From assembly GCA_964619125.1 (NCBI GenBank), contig CAZUCA010000003.1, forward strand, positions 22,966-86,965: a stretch of 64,000 nt of DNA. Reading direction: 5' to 3'. The notes beneath the pieces are model-generated. The model made no database searches, had not been told where the DNA came from, and saw only the letters and a list, made by a program, of their open reading frames with translations. This document shows positions 51,925-60,215 of this stretch, piece after piece. The number at the start of each line of letters is the position of its first letter. Position 1 is the stretch's first letter. Origin of the DNA: Owenweeksia sp964619125 (GTDB lineage Bacteria > Bacteroidota > Bacteroidia > Flavobacteriales > Schleiferiaceae). The translations under genes were made by a program, and so were the position numbers.

Positions 51925-51990
51925 TACAAAATTGTATAAGGCTTTGCAAAAAGGATATAACATGAATCGCTATGGCTGCCGCTAATTTTG
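51925..51990 (+). promoter_or_regulatory. Promoter region of the HMA-MauE/CopB/CusB unit
   Basis: TAATTTTG at 51983-51990 matches the Bacteroidota -7 consensus TAnnTTTG and lies 21 bases before the ATG at 52012. Upstream, TACAA-AA-TTGTA (51925-51936) is an inverted repeat that could bind the HMA-AraC regulator encoded just before. No clear -33 TTTG is at the ideal distance. Confidence 0.45.
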
Positions 51991-52011
51991 TGATAACAAT
52001 TAAACTAAGTT

Positions 52012-52734
52012 ATGACACACGAGTATAAAATTGAAGGTATGACCTGTGGAGGTTGCGTGAGCAAAGTGAAAAGTGAACTGCTGAAACTGCCAGAGGTACT
52101 CAGTGCAGAGGTTCAGCTAGCTGAGCCACAGGCCAGGATAAGTATGCAGCAACACATTTCCTTGCCGGCAATACAAACTGCCGTAAATAAGGCCGGCAAC
52201 TATTCGGTCAGCAAACTCAACGGAAGCCAACATCATCCCGAAATAGCCACGGAAAAATCATGGCTGTCCACCTACAAGCCCTTGCTGTTAATTGTGATTT
52301 TTATTCTGGGGGTTTCCCTCATAGCGGCCGGGGGAGCTCCAAATTTCGGTATGATGACCATGCGATACTTTATGGCGGGCTTTTTCATCGTTTTCTCCTT
52401 CTTTAAATTTTTAGATCTAAAAGGTTTTGCCAATAGCTACGGCATGTATGACCTCCTGGCGATGCGATGGAAAGGCTACGGCTTTATCTACCCCTTCCTG
52501 GAACTTGGGTTGGGTATTGCCTACCTCCTAAACTTTGAACCGCTCTGGACCAATATCGCCACCATTGTTCTTTTAGGCTTCAGCAGCCTGGGGGTGATCA
52601 AAAGTGTGCTTGACAAGAGCAAGATAAAATGTGCTTGCCTGGGGTCGGTCTTTAACCTGCCTATGAGCACCGTTACTATTGTAGAAGATCTCACCATGGT
52701 AGGCATGGCGGCCCTGATGATTTTAATTCAGTAA
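52012..52734 (+). CDS. HMA domain fused to a MauE/DoxX-like membrane domain
   Basis: 240 residues. The HMA domain (1-68) has G-M-T-C-G-G-C-V, the copper-binding loop, at about 9-16. Four membrane helices follow (about 85-235), with C-A-C-L-G-S-V-F-N-L-P-M-S before the last helix, as in MauE-type proteins linked to thiol or redox chemistry. It may pass copper or electrons at the inner membrane. It lies 11 bases before the CopB-like ATPase. Confidence 0.87.
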   Translation: MTHEYKIEGMTCGGCVSKVKSELLKLPEVLSAEVQLAEPQARISMQQHISLPAIQTAVNKAGNYSVSKLNGSQHHPEIATEKSWLSTYKPLLLIVIFILGVSLIAAGGAPNFGMMTMRYFMAGFFIVFSFFKFLDLKGFANSYGMYDLLAMRWKGYGFIYPFLELGLGIAYLLNFEPLWTNIATIVLLGFSSLGVIKSVLDKSKIKCACLGSVFNLPMSTVTIVEDLTMVGMAALMILIQ

Positions 52735-52745
52735 AAGCTATTGCT

Positions 52746-54812
52746 ATGAACAAGCATCATCACCATAATCACAGCCCTGAGGAGCATCAGCACGATCAGC
52801 AGCCTGCAGCTGCCGGGGCCGCTAATGACGCGGGGATGGACCACAGCCACCACGATCATGGCGATCATCACCGCATGATGATCGAGGATTTTAAGAAGCG
52901 TTTCTGGCTATCGCTGCTGCTTACCGTTCCGGTGATGCTGTTCAGCCCCATGTTACAAGGCCTGCTGGGTTTTCATATTGACTTTCCCTTTATGATGCCC
53001 ATTGCCTTTGGCTTTAGCACCATTATTTATTTCTACGGGGGCTGGCCCTTTCTGAAAGGACTGGTGTCGGAGTTGCGGATGCGGGCCCCGGGCATGATGA
53101 CCCTGATTGCCCTGGCCATCACCGTAGCTTACCTCTATAGTAGCGCCACCGTCTTTGGGCTGGAGGGCATGGATTTCTTCTGGGAACTGGCCACGCTGAT
53201 CGACATTATGCTGATTGGGCACTGGATTGAAATGAAGTCAGTGTTGGGAGCGAGCCGGGCCCTGGAACTATTAGTGAGCATGATGCCCTCTGAGGCCAAC
53301 CGCATTAAGGATGATGGTTCTATAGAGAAGGTAAAACTGACTGAATTGAAGCCCGGGGAACTGATACAGGTTAAGCCCGGGGAAAAAATTCCCGCCGACG
53401 GACAAATCCTGGCTGGTGAAAGCTACCTCAATGAAAGTATGTTAACCGGCGAATCGAAGCCGGTAAAAAAAGGCGGGGGTGACAAGGTAATCGGGGGGGC
53501 CATCAACGGTAATGGCACCCTGCGCGTGAAGGTGGAAGGAACCGGTAAAGACAGCTACCTCAATAAGGTTATAAGCATGGTGCAGGAGGCACAGAAAACC
53601 AAAAGCAAAACCCAACACCTGGCCGACCGTGCCGCTAAATGGCTCACCTATGTTGCCCTGGGCGTGGGTATTGGCACCCTGGTCGTGTGGCTAATGCTGG
53701 GTGCAGACTTCCAGTTTGCCCTGGAGCGGATGGTAACGGTAATGGTGATTTCCTGTCCCCACGCGCTGGGGCTGGCCATTCCCCTGGTGGTGGCCATTTC
53801 TACCGCCATGTCGGCCCAAAACGGACTGCTGATCCGCAATCGTACCGCCTTTGAAAACAGTCGCAAAATCACTATGATCGTTTTTGACAAAACCGGCACT
53901 TTAACCAAGGGCTCACACGAGGTAAGCAGAATAGTGCCTCTGCAGGAAGGGCTTGACGAAGATGAACTCCTGCGCCTGGCCACCGCTGTGGAACAAAATT
54001 CGGAACACCATATCGCCAAGGGCCTGCAGCACAAAGCCAAAGAGAAGGGCCTAAAGGTGCCGGCTGCCGAGGATTTTAAATACGACCCTGGCGTTGGTGT
54101 AAGCGCTACCGTTGCCGGTCGCAAAATGGAGGCCGGCGGTGAAGTGCTTCTTAAGAAAACGGGCCGTAGTGTGCCTGATGATAAGGCTTCAGCTGCCGAA
54201 ACCAAGGTGTTCATTTTTGCCGATGGTGAACTGCTGGGCTTTCTCACTTTTACCGATCAGATAAGGGAGTCTTCCTTCGGCGCCATTAAAACCCTGCACG
54301 AGAATGGCATAAAAACCATGTTGCTCACCGGCGATGAAGAGCTGGTGGCCCGGGCGGTGGCTGATGAACTGGGGATGAACAGCTATCTGGCCGGCGTATT
54401 GCCCCATGAAAAGCAGGACAAGATTAAGGAATTGCAGGCCAAAGGTGAATTTGTAGCGATGACAGGTGATGGTGTAAACGATGCTCCTGCCCTGGCCCTG
54501 GCCGATGTAGGTATTGCGGTGGGTTCAGGCACTGATGTGGCGGCCGAAACGGCTGACATCATCCTGGTAAACAGCGACCCCCAGGATATTGCCAACCTCA
54601 TACTTTTCGGCAAGGCCACTTACCGCAAGATGATTCAGAACATTGCCTGGGCCACCGGTTACAACGCCTTTGCCATCCCCCTGGCCGCTGGCGTGTTATC
54701 CTTCACCGGCTTTGTACTCGACCCGGCCGTAGGTGCGGTACTGATGAGCCTTAGCACCATAGTGGTAGCCATAAATGCCCAATTGCTTAAGACAAAATTG
54801 ACACATGACTAA
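52746..54812 (+). CDS. copB: CopB-type copper-translocating P-type ATPase
   Basis: 688 residues. A His-rich N-terminus (H-H-H-H-N-H and D-H-S-H-H-D-H-G-D-H-H, residues 1-45) replaces CxxC-type HMA domains. The ion-path motif is C-P-H (337-339), typical of CopB rather than the C-P-C of CopA. T-G-E-S, D-K-T-G-T (Asp 381 phosphorylated) and G-D-G-V-N-D-A-P are intact. It exports copper (or silver) from the cytoplasm to the periplasm, from which the RND system can remove it. The adaptor gene overlaps its 3' end by eight bases. Confidence 0.95.
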   Translation: MNKHHHHNHSPEEHQHDQQPAAAGAANDAGMDHSHHDHGDHHRMMIEDFKKRFWLSLLLTVPVMLFSPMLQGLLGFHIDFPFMMPIAFGFSTIIYFYGGWPFLKGLVSELRMRAPGMMTLIALAITVAYLYSSATVFGLEGMDFFWELATLIDIMLIGHWIEMKSVLGASRALELLVSMMPSEANRIKDDGSIEKVKLTELKPGELIQVKPGEKIPADGQILAGESYLNESMLTGESKPVKKGGGDKVIGGAINGNGTLRVKVEGTGKDSYLNKVISMVQEAQKTKSKTQHLADRAAKWLTYVALGVGIGTLVVWLMLGADFQFALERMVTVMVISCPHALGLAIPLVVAISTAMSAQNGLLIRNRTAFENSRKITMIVFDKTGTLTKGSHEVSRIVPLQEGLDEDELLRLATAVEQNSEHHIAKGLQHKAKEKGLKVPAAEDFKYDPGVGVSATVAGRKMEAGGEVLLKKTGRSVPDDKASAAETKVFIFADGELLGFLTFTDQIRESSFGAIKTLHENGIKTMLLTGDEELVARAVADELGMNSYLAGVLPHEKQDKIKELQAKGEFVAMTGDGVNDAPALALADVGIAVGSGTDVAAETADIILVNSDPQDIANLILFGKATYRKMIQNIAWATGYNAFAIPLAAGVLSFTGFVLDPAVGAVLMSLSTIVVAINAQLLKTKLTHD

Positions 54813-56565
54813 AATGAAAAATGACCGCAAAATATGGCTAAGCACACTGCTGGCCCTGCTTATTGGATTGGTACTAGGCTATTGGTTTTTCGGTGAGGAA
54901 TCAGAGGTTAACGATGCTGAAACCAGCCAGGAAGAAACAGCCGCCACCACCTGGACCTGCTCCATGCACCCCCAAATCAGGCAATCCGGGCCGGGGCAAT
55001 GCCCTATTTGTGGCATGGATCTCATTCCCCTTGCCGATGAAACCGCTGAGGGTGATATGCTGGCGGTAAAGATGAGTGAAACGGCAGTACGGCTGGCCAA
55101 TGTGCAAACTATGCGGGTGGGACGAGATAATGCTACTAAAACCATTCGGCTCAACGGCAGTGTGCAACCGGATGAGAGGCTGCTAAAAACCCAGGCTGCC
55201 CATATCGGCGGGCGGGTAGAACAGTTGCTGGTAAACACCACCGGCGAGCAGGTACGCCAGGGGCAACTGCTGGCGCAGGTGTATTCTCCGGAGTTAATTT
55301 CCGCCCAGCGCGAACTGCTGCAGGCCTACACCATCCGCGAAAGCCAGGCGGCACTCTACCAGGCCGCCCGGGAGAAACTCAAGGCCCTGCGCATTTCTGA
55401 AAAACAGATTGAGCAGATTATCCAAAGTGGTGAGGTGCAGGAAAGCCTGGGCATTTATGCTGACCGCAGCGGTATTGTATTGAAAAAAATGGTCAACGTG
55501 GGCGATTACCTGAAGCGGGGCCAGGCCATGTTTACCATTGCCGACCTTGCGCGGGTGTGGGTGATATTTGACGCCTACGAGAGCGACCTCAATTTTTTGG
55601 AGGAAGGTGATCAGCTAAGCTTTAAGGTCGCTTCATTGCCGGAAGAGACTTTTCAGGGAAAAATAACCTTTATCGATCCGGTGGTAAACCCGCAAACCCG
55701 TACCGCCGCGGTTAGGGTAGAAACTAGCAATAAAGGACAGGCGCTGAAACCGGAAATGTTTGCCACTGCCAGTGTTGAAGCGAGGCTTGGCCAGGGTGAA
55801 CAACTGGTAGTGCCCAAGTCAGCCGTAATGTGGACCGGTGAGCGCTCGGTAGTGTACGTTAAACTTCCCGATTCAGATCAACCACAATTCAGACTACGAG
55901 AGGTAGATCTGGGCCCGGCCCTGGGTAACTCCTATGTTATTGCCGGGGGTGTGGAAGCGGGGGAGCAAGTGGTGGTGAATGGCACCTTTACGGTGGATGC
56001 CGCCGCCCAACTGGCCGGCAAGCCCAGTATGATGAAGCCCGAGGGCAGCAAGGCCCAGCCCTCGCCACATGTGCATGCCGGTACCGGTGCCGATGATACC
56101 ACCAAACAGCTGAAGCTTAGTACCAGCAGTAAAAAAGAGATTAACGCGCTGCTGCAAAGCTATTTTCAGCTTAAAGATGCCCTGGTGGCCTCGCAGCAGG
56201 ATAAGGCGGCTAAATTTGCCCACCAGATGGAAACTAAAATCGGGCAGGTGAAAAGGAGCGCCATGAATGAGGCGGCCTACCAAGGTTGGATGGCAGTGGT
56301 TCCAAAGCTGAAAAGCAGCCTTAAGGAAATAAATCCACAGGCAAATATTGATGCCCAACGCAAGGCTTTTATACCCTTGTCAAAAGCAGTGGTTCAGCTG
56401 GCGCAAAGCTTTGGTCCCTTTGATCAGCCGGTGTACGTATTGTATTGCCCCATGGCCAATAACGACGAGGGCGCGGAGTGGCTCAGCGCTACCAATGAGG
56501 TACTCAACCCCTACTACGGCGATATGATGCTGCGCTGTGGAGAGGTTACCAAAGAGATTCGCTGA
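54805..56565 (+). CDS. cusB: CusB-type RND adaptor with metal-binding and DUF3347 domains
   Basis: 586 residues; ATG 54805 overlaps the ATPase stop (ATG 54814 is also possible). An N-terminal membrane anchor (about 10-27) is followed by a heavy-metal-binding domain T-C-S-M-H-P-Q-I then G-Q-C-P-I-C-G-M-D-L-I-P (about 50-76). The HlyD-type core has lipoyl and barrel parts (R-V-E-Q-L-L-V-N-T-T-G-E, G-I-V-L-K-K-M-V-N-V-G-D-Y). A C-terminal DUF3347-like domain carries L-Y-C-P-M-A and N-P-Y-Y-G-D-M-M-L-R-C-G. It connects the RND pump at 44846 with the TolC-like channel at 48933 and delivers Cu(I)/Ag(I) to the pump. Confidence 0.93.
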   Translation: MTKMKNDRKIWLSTLLALLIGLVLGYWFFGEESEVNDAETSQEETAATTWTCSMHPQIRQSGPGQCPICGMDLIPLADETAEGDMLAVKMSETAVRLANVQTMRVGRDNATKTIRLNGSVQPDERLLKTQAAHIGGRVEQLLVNTTGEQVRQGQLLAQVYSPELISAQRELLQAYTIRESQAALYQAAREKLKALRISEKQIEQIIQSGEVQESLGIYADRSGIVLKKMVNVGDYLKRGQAMFTIADLARVWVIFDAYESDLNFLEEGDQLSFKVASLPEETFQGKITFIDPVVNPQTRTAAVRVETSNKGQALKPEMFATASVEARLGQGEQLVVPKSAVMWTGERSVVYVKLPDSDQPQFRLREVDLGPALGNSYVIAGGVEAGEQVVVNGTFTVDAAAQLAGKPSMMKPEGSKAQPSPHVHAGTGADDTTKQLKLSTSSKKEINALLQSYFQLKDALVASQQDKAAKFAHQMETKIGQVKRSAMNEAAYQGWMAVVPKLKSSLKEINPQANIDAQRKAFIPLSKAVVQLAQSFGPFDQPVYVLYCPMANNDEGAEWLSATNEVLNPYYGDMMLRCGEVTKEIR

Positions 56566-56635
56566 TCGGGTAAATCATTTCCGATAATTAATATGCCATA
56601 GCCCATAGGTCGGGCTAATTCAGTTTGGGAGTAAA

Positions 56636-56657
56636 TATTTTTGATTTCCTTTGTAAG
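56636..56657 (+). promoter_or_regulatory. Promoter/leader of the second metal efflux operon
   Basis: TATTTTTG at 56636-56643 fits the TAnnTTTG -7 box. It runs into GATTTCCTTTGTAAG (56643-56657), which matches the sequence before the first operon's small gene except for a four-base insertion there. The GTG at 56659 follows immediately, so the transcript would be almost leaderless. Confidence 0.42.
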
Positions 56658-56658
56658 A

Positions 56659-57153
56659 GTGAAAATTCATCACAGCATATTATCACTACTCCTGCTGGCT
56701 GCCTATGTGCTCCTATTGGCGCATGATTTTATTCCCCACAGCCATCAGCATTCTCAGGAAGCTAATCAAACCACTGCCTTAGTTGGCCACGGCCACGGCC
56801 ATGATGACCATGATGACCATAATCATCACCATAAAAATGAGCCTGATAAAAGGCAAAGTGATGATTTAGCCACCACTGTAAAGGACCTTTCTCAGGAAAC
56901 GCCCCGCTTCAGTACACACAGTCATTTCGCCAATGACCCTCACTATCATGAGCTGAACTATTCGCCATTTTCAAAGGATAAAAATAAAATAGTTCCCCCG
57001 TTGCTAACCACCTGGCAGCATAGCTCAGCACTATGGAGAGGGTCTCATTGGCAAAAGGTCTCCGGGGCCTGGCCCTTCCCTCCTTCCTGTCTCCTAAGCA
57101 GTCTTTATCTTTCAGGCGGAACAGGTCTGCGCGCCCCTCCTGCTTTAAGTTAA
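56659..57153 (+). CDS. His-rich small exported protein leading the second efflux operon
   Basis: 164 residues from GTG 56659; an in-frame TTG at 56641 lies within the proposed promoter and is less likely. The hydrophobic segment (3-22) is followed by D-F-I-P-H-S-H-Q-H and a very His/Asp-rich stretch (G-H-G-H-G-H-D-D-H-D-D-H-N-H-H-H, about 44-59), a likely Zn/Cu/Ni-binding region. The C-terminus has aromatic residues and ends A-P-P-A-L-S. It occupies the same place as the HYC_CC_PP protein in the first operon. No named family can be assigned with confidence. Confidence 0.75.
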   Translation: MKIHHSILSLLLLAAYVLLLAHDFIPHSHQHSQEANQTTALVGHGHGHDDHDDHNHHHKNEPDKRQSDDLATTVKDLSQETPRFSTHSHFANDPHYHELNYSPFSKDKNKIVPPLLTTWQHSSALWRGSHWQKVSGAWPFPPSCLLSSLYLSGGTGLRAPPALS

Positions 57154-57167
57154 GTGTCGAACTGATG

Positions 57168-57187
57168 CTTCCCATCTGGGTGGGAAG
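57168..57187 (+). other. Hairpin between the His-rich gene and the TolC-like gene
   Basis: CTTCCCA (57168-57174) pairs perfectly with TGGGAAG (57181-57187) over a six-base loop. No T-run follows. It stands in the same relative place as the hairpin at 44774-44803 and may be an attenuation or processing element. Confidence 0.42.
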
Positions 57188-57219
57188 ATCTATTTCCTCC
57201 TGACTTAAAGAAATCTTTT

Positions 57220-58404
57220 ATGTCTAAATCATTTTTTGCCCTGCTCGGATTTGCCCTATGTGCGGGTTCAGTACAGGGCCAGCAAACATCATTGGCTGAA
57301 CTGCTAGATAGCGTAGAAGCCAACAATAAATCGCTCGCAGCATACCGAGGCTACCTTGAAGGTGAAAGCTGGCGGTATAAGTCGGAAAACAAGCTGCCCG
57401 ACCCCCAGGCTTCGGCCTACTACCTGCCCTTTGGCGAGCACAACGGTGGCGATTATACCGAATTTGAAATTTCACAGAGACTGGAATTCCCGAGCGTGTA
57501 CGCAGCCAGGAACAAGTGGATTGATGAGCAAAAGGAACGTCTGGAGCGTGAATATGAAAAGTTAAGGCAGGATATTTTGCTGAGCGCTAAAAAGCTGGGA
57601 ATAGAATGGGTTTACCTGCAAAAACAGGAAGCACTGCATAAGCAGCGTATTATACAATCCAAAAAAGTATACGATCAGGTTACTACCCTGTTTGACAAGG
57701 GCCAGATTGGCATTCTCGACCAGAACAAGGCCAAAATCGTTTGGCTCGATCAACAGTTTGCCCTTGAAGAACTGGATATCCGCAAGGAGAATGTAAAGCA
57801 AAAATTGCAGGCGCTGAATGGCGGCAATGAAATCAGTTTTGGATTAAGTACTTACCCGGAGGTATTTGACATTCCGCCACAGGATAGCCTTTGGATGGAA
57901 TGGCAGCGCCGGGATGCGCAGATGGCCTTACTGGAGCAGGAAATCCAGGCGGCCCGGCAAGGCTTGAAGGTTAAACGGAATCAACTCTTACCTGATATCA
58001 CCGCCGGCTATAATTACCAGGGCGTAGCGGGGAGTAACTATTCAGGTTTCTATGGTGGTATCAGCATCCCCCTTTGGAGTGGCCGCAGTAAGCTAAAGAT
58101 GGCTGCGGCACAAATCAACTTTCAGGAACATCATAAAAGCAAGGTCCTCACTGCTCTAAAAAGTGAGTTTACTTCACAGGTACAGCAATATCAGTTCCTA
58201 CTCAAAAAATTCAGGGAATACCAATCGGCTATGGAAGGGCTGAACAGTGAAATGTTACTTCAAAAATCCTATGCACTGGGTGAAATTTCATTCATGGATT
58301 ACTATCGCGAAGTAGCCTTTTACAGGGAAGCAGAAAACCGGATGCTGGAGATTGAAAAAGAGCTGCAGCAATTAAGAGCAGAAATATTTAAATATCAATT
58401 ATAA
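57220..58404 (+). CDS. TolC-family outer-membrane efflux protein of the second RND system
   Basis: 394 residues. The signal peptide (1-21) ends S-V-Q-G-Q. The outer-membrane-factor fold is clear from long amphipathic helices and P-D-P-Q-A-S-A-Y-Y-L-P-F-G, S-Q-R-L-E-F-P and G-G-I-S-I-P-L-W-S-G-R-S-K-L in the two halves. It is shorter than the usual 430-480 residues but appears complete. It forms the exit duct for the pump at 60216 and is followed by a His-rich lipoprotein after 9 bases. Confidence 0.9.
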   Translation: MSKSFFALLGFALCAGSVQGQQTSLAELLDSVEANNKSLAAYRGYLEGESWRYKSENKLPDPQASAYYLPFGEHNGGDYTEFEISQRLEFPSVYAARNKWIDEQKERLEREYEKLRQDILLSAKKLGIEWVYLQKQEALHKQRIIQSKKVYDQVTTLFDKGQIGILDQNKAKIVWLDQQFALEELDIRKENVKQKLQALNGGNEISFGLSTYPEVFDIPPQDSLWMEWQRRDAQMALLEQEIQAARQGLKVKRNQLLPDITAGYNYQGVAGSNYSGFYGGISIPLWSGRSKLKMAAAQINFQEHHKSKVLTALKSEFTSQVQQYQFLLKKFREYQSAMEGLNSEMLLQKSYALGEISFMDYYREVAFYREAENRMLEIEKELQQLRAEIFKYQL

Positions 58405-58413
58405 ATCTCAACT

Positions 58414-58668
58414 ATGAAAATTACCGCAAGTCTATTTATCGCCCTATTGGCTTTCACCTTTGGTTGCAATTCCGGAACTACCCAGCATGATCATGATCAT
58501 AACCATGGAAGCGAAACACATCATCACGAAGGCGAACAGCACGAACACAATCAGCTAGACGCTAACCATCATCATGAACAGGAAGAATTTACTGTAGATC
58601 AGGATACAAGTACTACCGAAGCGCATCATATTCATGAGCAAAATGATGGTCACAACCATCAAGACTAA
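58414..58668 (+). CDS. Small His-rich lipoprotein, metal-binding
   Basis: 84 residues. The signal peptide with lipobox F-G-C (Cys about 18) is followed by a mature part of which roughly a quarter is His, mixed with Glu, Asp and Gln (H-D-H-D-H-N-H, T-H-H-H-E-G-E-Q-H-E-H). It probably buffers or delivers Zn, Ni or Cu in the periplasm to the efflux system. It lies between the TolC-like and adaptor genes, 10 bases before the adaptor start. Confidence 0.82.
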   Translation: MKITASLFIALLAFTFGCNSGTTQHDHDHNHGSETHHHEGEQHEHNQLDANHHHEQEEFTVDQDTSTTEAHHIHEQNDGHNHQD

Positions 58669-58678
58669 AGTGACACCT

Positions 58679-60175
58679 ATGAGAGTAATATTATGGATGC
58701 TGCTATCACTGTGCGTAGTGGCGTGTAATCGAAGCACTGGTCATAGCCATGCCCAGGAAGAAGATACACATGGGCACGCCCATGGCAGTGATATGACTGT
58801 CGATACTACCATTTGGACCAAGGAGCTGGAATTATTTGTGGAATACCCCGCCTTTGTGGTGGGGCATTCCAGTCAATTTGCGGCTCACTTTACCCATCTG
58901 GACGGACATAAGCCCGTAAGCCAGGGAAGTGTGACGGCAAGCCTTGTTAAAGGGAAAAAAGGTATTCGACACAGCGTGGACGAGCCAACTTCTCCGGGTA
59001 TCTTCACTCCCTCTCTGCAGCCAAAGGAAGCTGGCGAATATCAGTTGATTTTTGAAATCAAGGCTCCCGGTCTCAGCGAGCGTATTGATGCCGGACGAGT
59101 GTGGGTGTATCCTGATGATAATGCGGCGAAACAAGCCCTCGCCAACCCTAAGCAGAGCGAAGCTGAAATCAGTTTTCTAAAGGAACAAGCCTGGAAAATT
59201 GATTTTCAAACCGCCCCGGTGCGCCGAGACACGATTTATGGAATGCTACGGTTGGCTGGTAGGTGGATGCCTGCACCAGGCAGCCAGCGAACCCTCAACG
59301 CCCCTTCCAGCGGAAATGTCTTGTTTGCATCCCCAGAGGTGGTTGAAGGCGTAAAAGTCCGTCAGGGTCAGGTACTGATGCGCATTAGTGGCGAAAATCT
59401 GAACGTGAGCAGTATTGAATCGGAAGTTCGGAAAGCCAGAGCGGAGTTTGAACAGGCTCAGAGCGAATACCAGCGCAAAAAAGAGCTTCACGAATTACAG
59501 GTAATCCCCCCCGCTGAGTTTGAGGATGTGGAAAAGCGCTATGAAATTAGCAGGTTAAACTACCAGCAGCTCCTGAAAAACTATAGTGCTGAAGGCGTGG
59601 CGGTAAAGGCACCCTTTGATGGTTATCTAAAACACATTGGAGTGAATAACGGTGGCTTTGCCACTGCCGGACAGCCACTGCTTACTGTGGGGTCTGAACC
59701 TACCAGTATGATCAGGGCCATGGTGGCACCCGAAAAACGTGACCTCCTTACCCGAACTAAAAAAGTGTGGCTGGTGGAAGCTGGCAATACCTCAGCTGCA
59801 AGTGGAAAGGTGATTTCTGTTGCCAGAAACGTATCCGAAAGCAACCCTATGCTAGCAGTTTTTATAGAGGTTCAAGAGTCAGGGTCTGTAGTGGAAGGCA
59901 GCCTGGCGGAGCTTCAGTTGGGCTATACCAATGGTCACTTAGGTTTGATAATTCCTAAAAGCGCCTTATTGGAAGACTTTGGCACCTATAAGGTGATAGT
60001 GCAGAAAGGTGGCGAAGCCTTTGAAATGCGGCCGGTGCAGATTGGTGCTTTTAATGGCAGCCAGGTAACAATTAAAGAGGGACTACAGGCGGGTGAGTGG
60101 GTGGTTACACAAGGCGCCTACCAGGTGAAGATGGCCTCGATGTCGGCCGCTCCGGCCCATGGTCATGCGCATTGA
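58679..60175 (+). CDS. HlyD/CzcB-type RND adaptor lipoprotein
   Basis: 498 residues from ATG 58679; an upstream in-frame ATG at 58634 would overlap the preceding gene and spoil the signal peptide. Lipobox C-V-V-A-C, then a short His-rich stretch (H-S-H-A-Q-E-E-D-T-H-G-H-A-H-G). An N-terminal Ig-like domain (about 40-140) precedes the HlyD core (about 155-480) with coiled hairpin and lipoyl parts (A-P-F-D-G-Y-L-K-H-I-G-V-N-N-G-G). The C-terminus is again His-rich (A-P-A-H-G-H-A-H). Adaptor for the pump encoded 40 bases downstream. Confidence 0.92.
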   Translation: MRVILWMLLSLCVVACNRSTGHSHAQEEDTHGHAHGSDMTVDTTIWTKELELFVEYPAFVVGHSSQFAAHFTHLDGHKPVSQGSVTASLVKGKKGIRHSVDEPTSPGIFTPSLQPKEAGEYQLIFEIKAPGLSERIDAGRVWVYPDDNAAKQALANPKQSEAEISFLKEQAWKIDFQTAPVRRDTIYGMLRLAGRWMPAPGSQRTLNAPSSGNVLFASPEVVEGVKVRQGQVLMRISGENLNVSSIESEVRKARAEFEQAQSEYQRKKELHELQVIPPAEFEDVEKRYEISRLNYQQLLKNYSAEGVAVKAPFDGYLKHIGVNNGGFATAGQPLLTVGSEPTSMIRAMVAPEKRDLLTRTKKVWLVEAGNTSAASGKVISVARNVSESNPMLAVFIEVQESGSVVEGSLAELQLGYTNGHLGLIIPKSALLEDFGTYKVIVQKGGEAFEMRPVQIGAFNGSQVTIKEGLQAGEWVVTQGAYQVKMASMSAAPAHGHAH

Positions 60176-60215
60176 TATTGAAATACACTTAATGCCTCTC
60201 CTGAAGAAATAAGTT

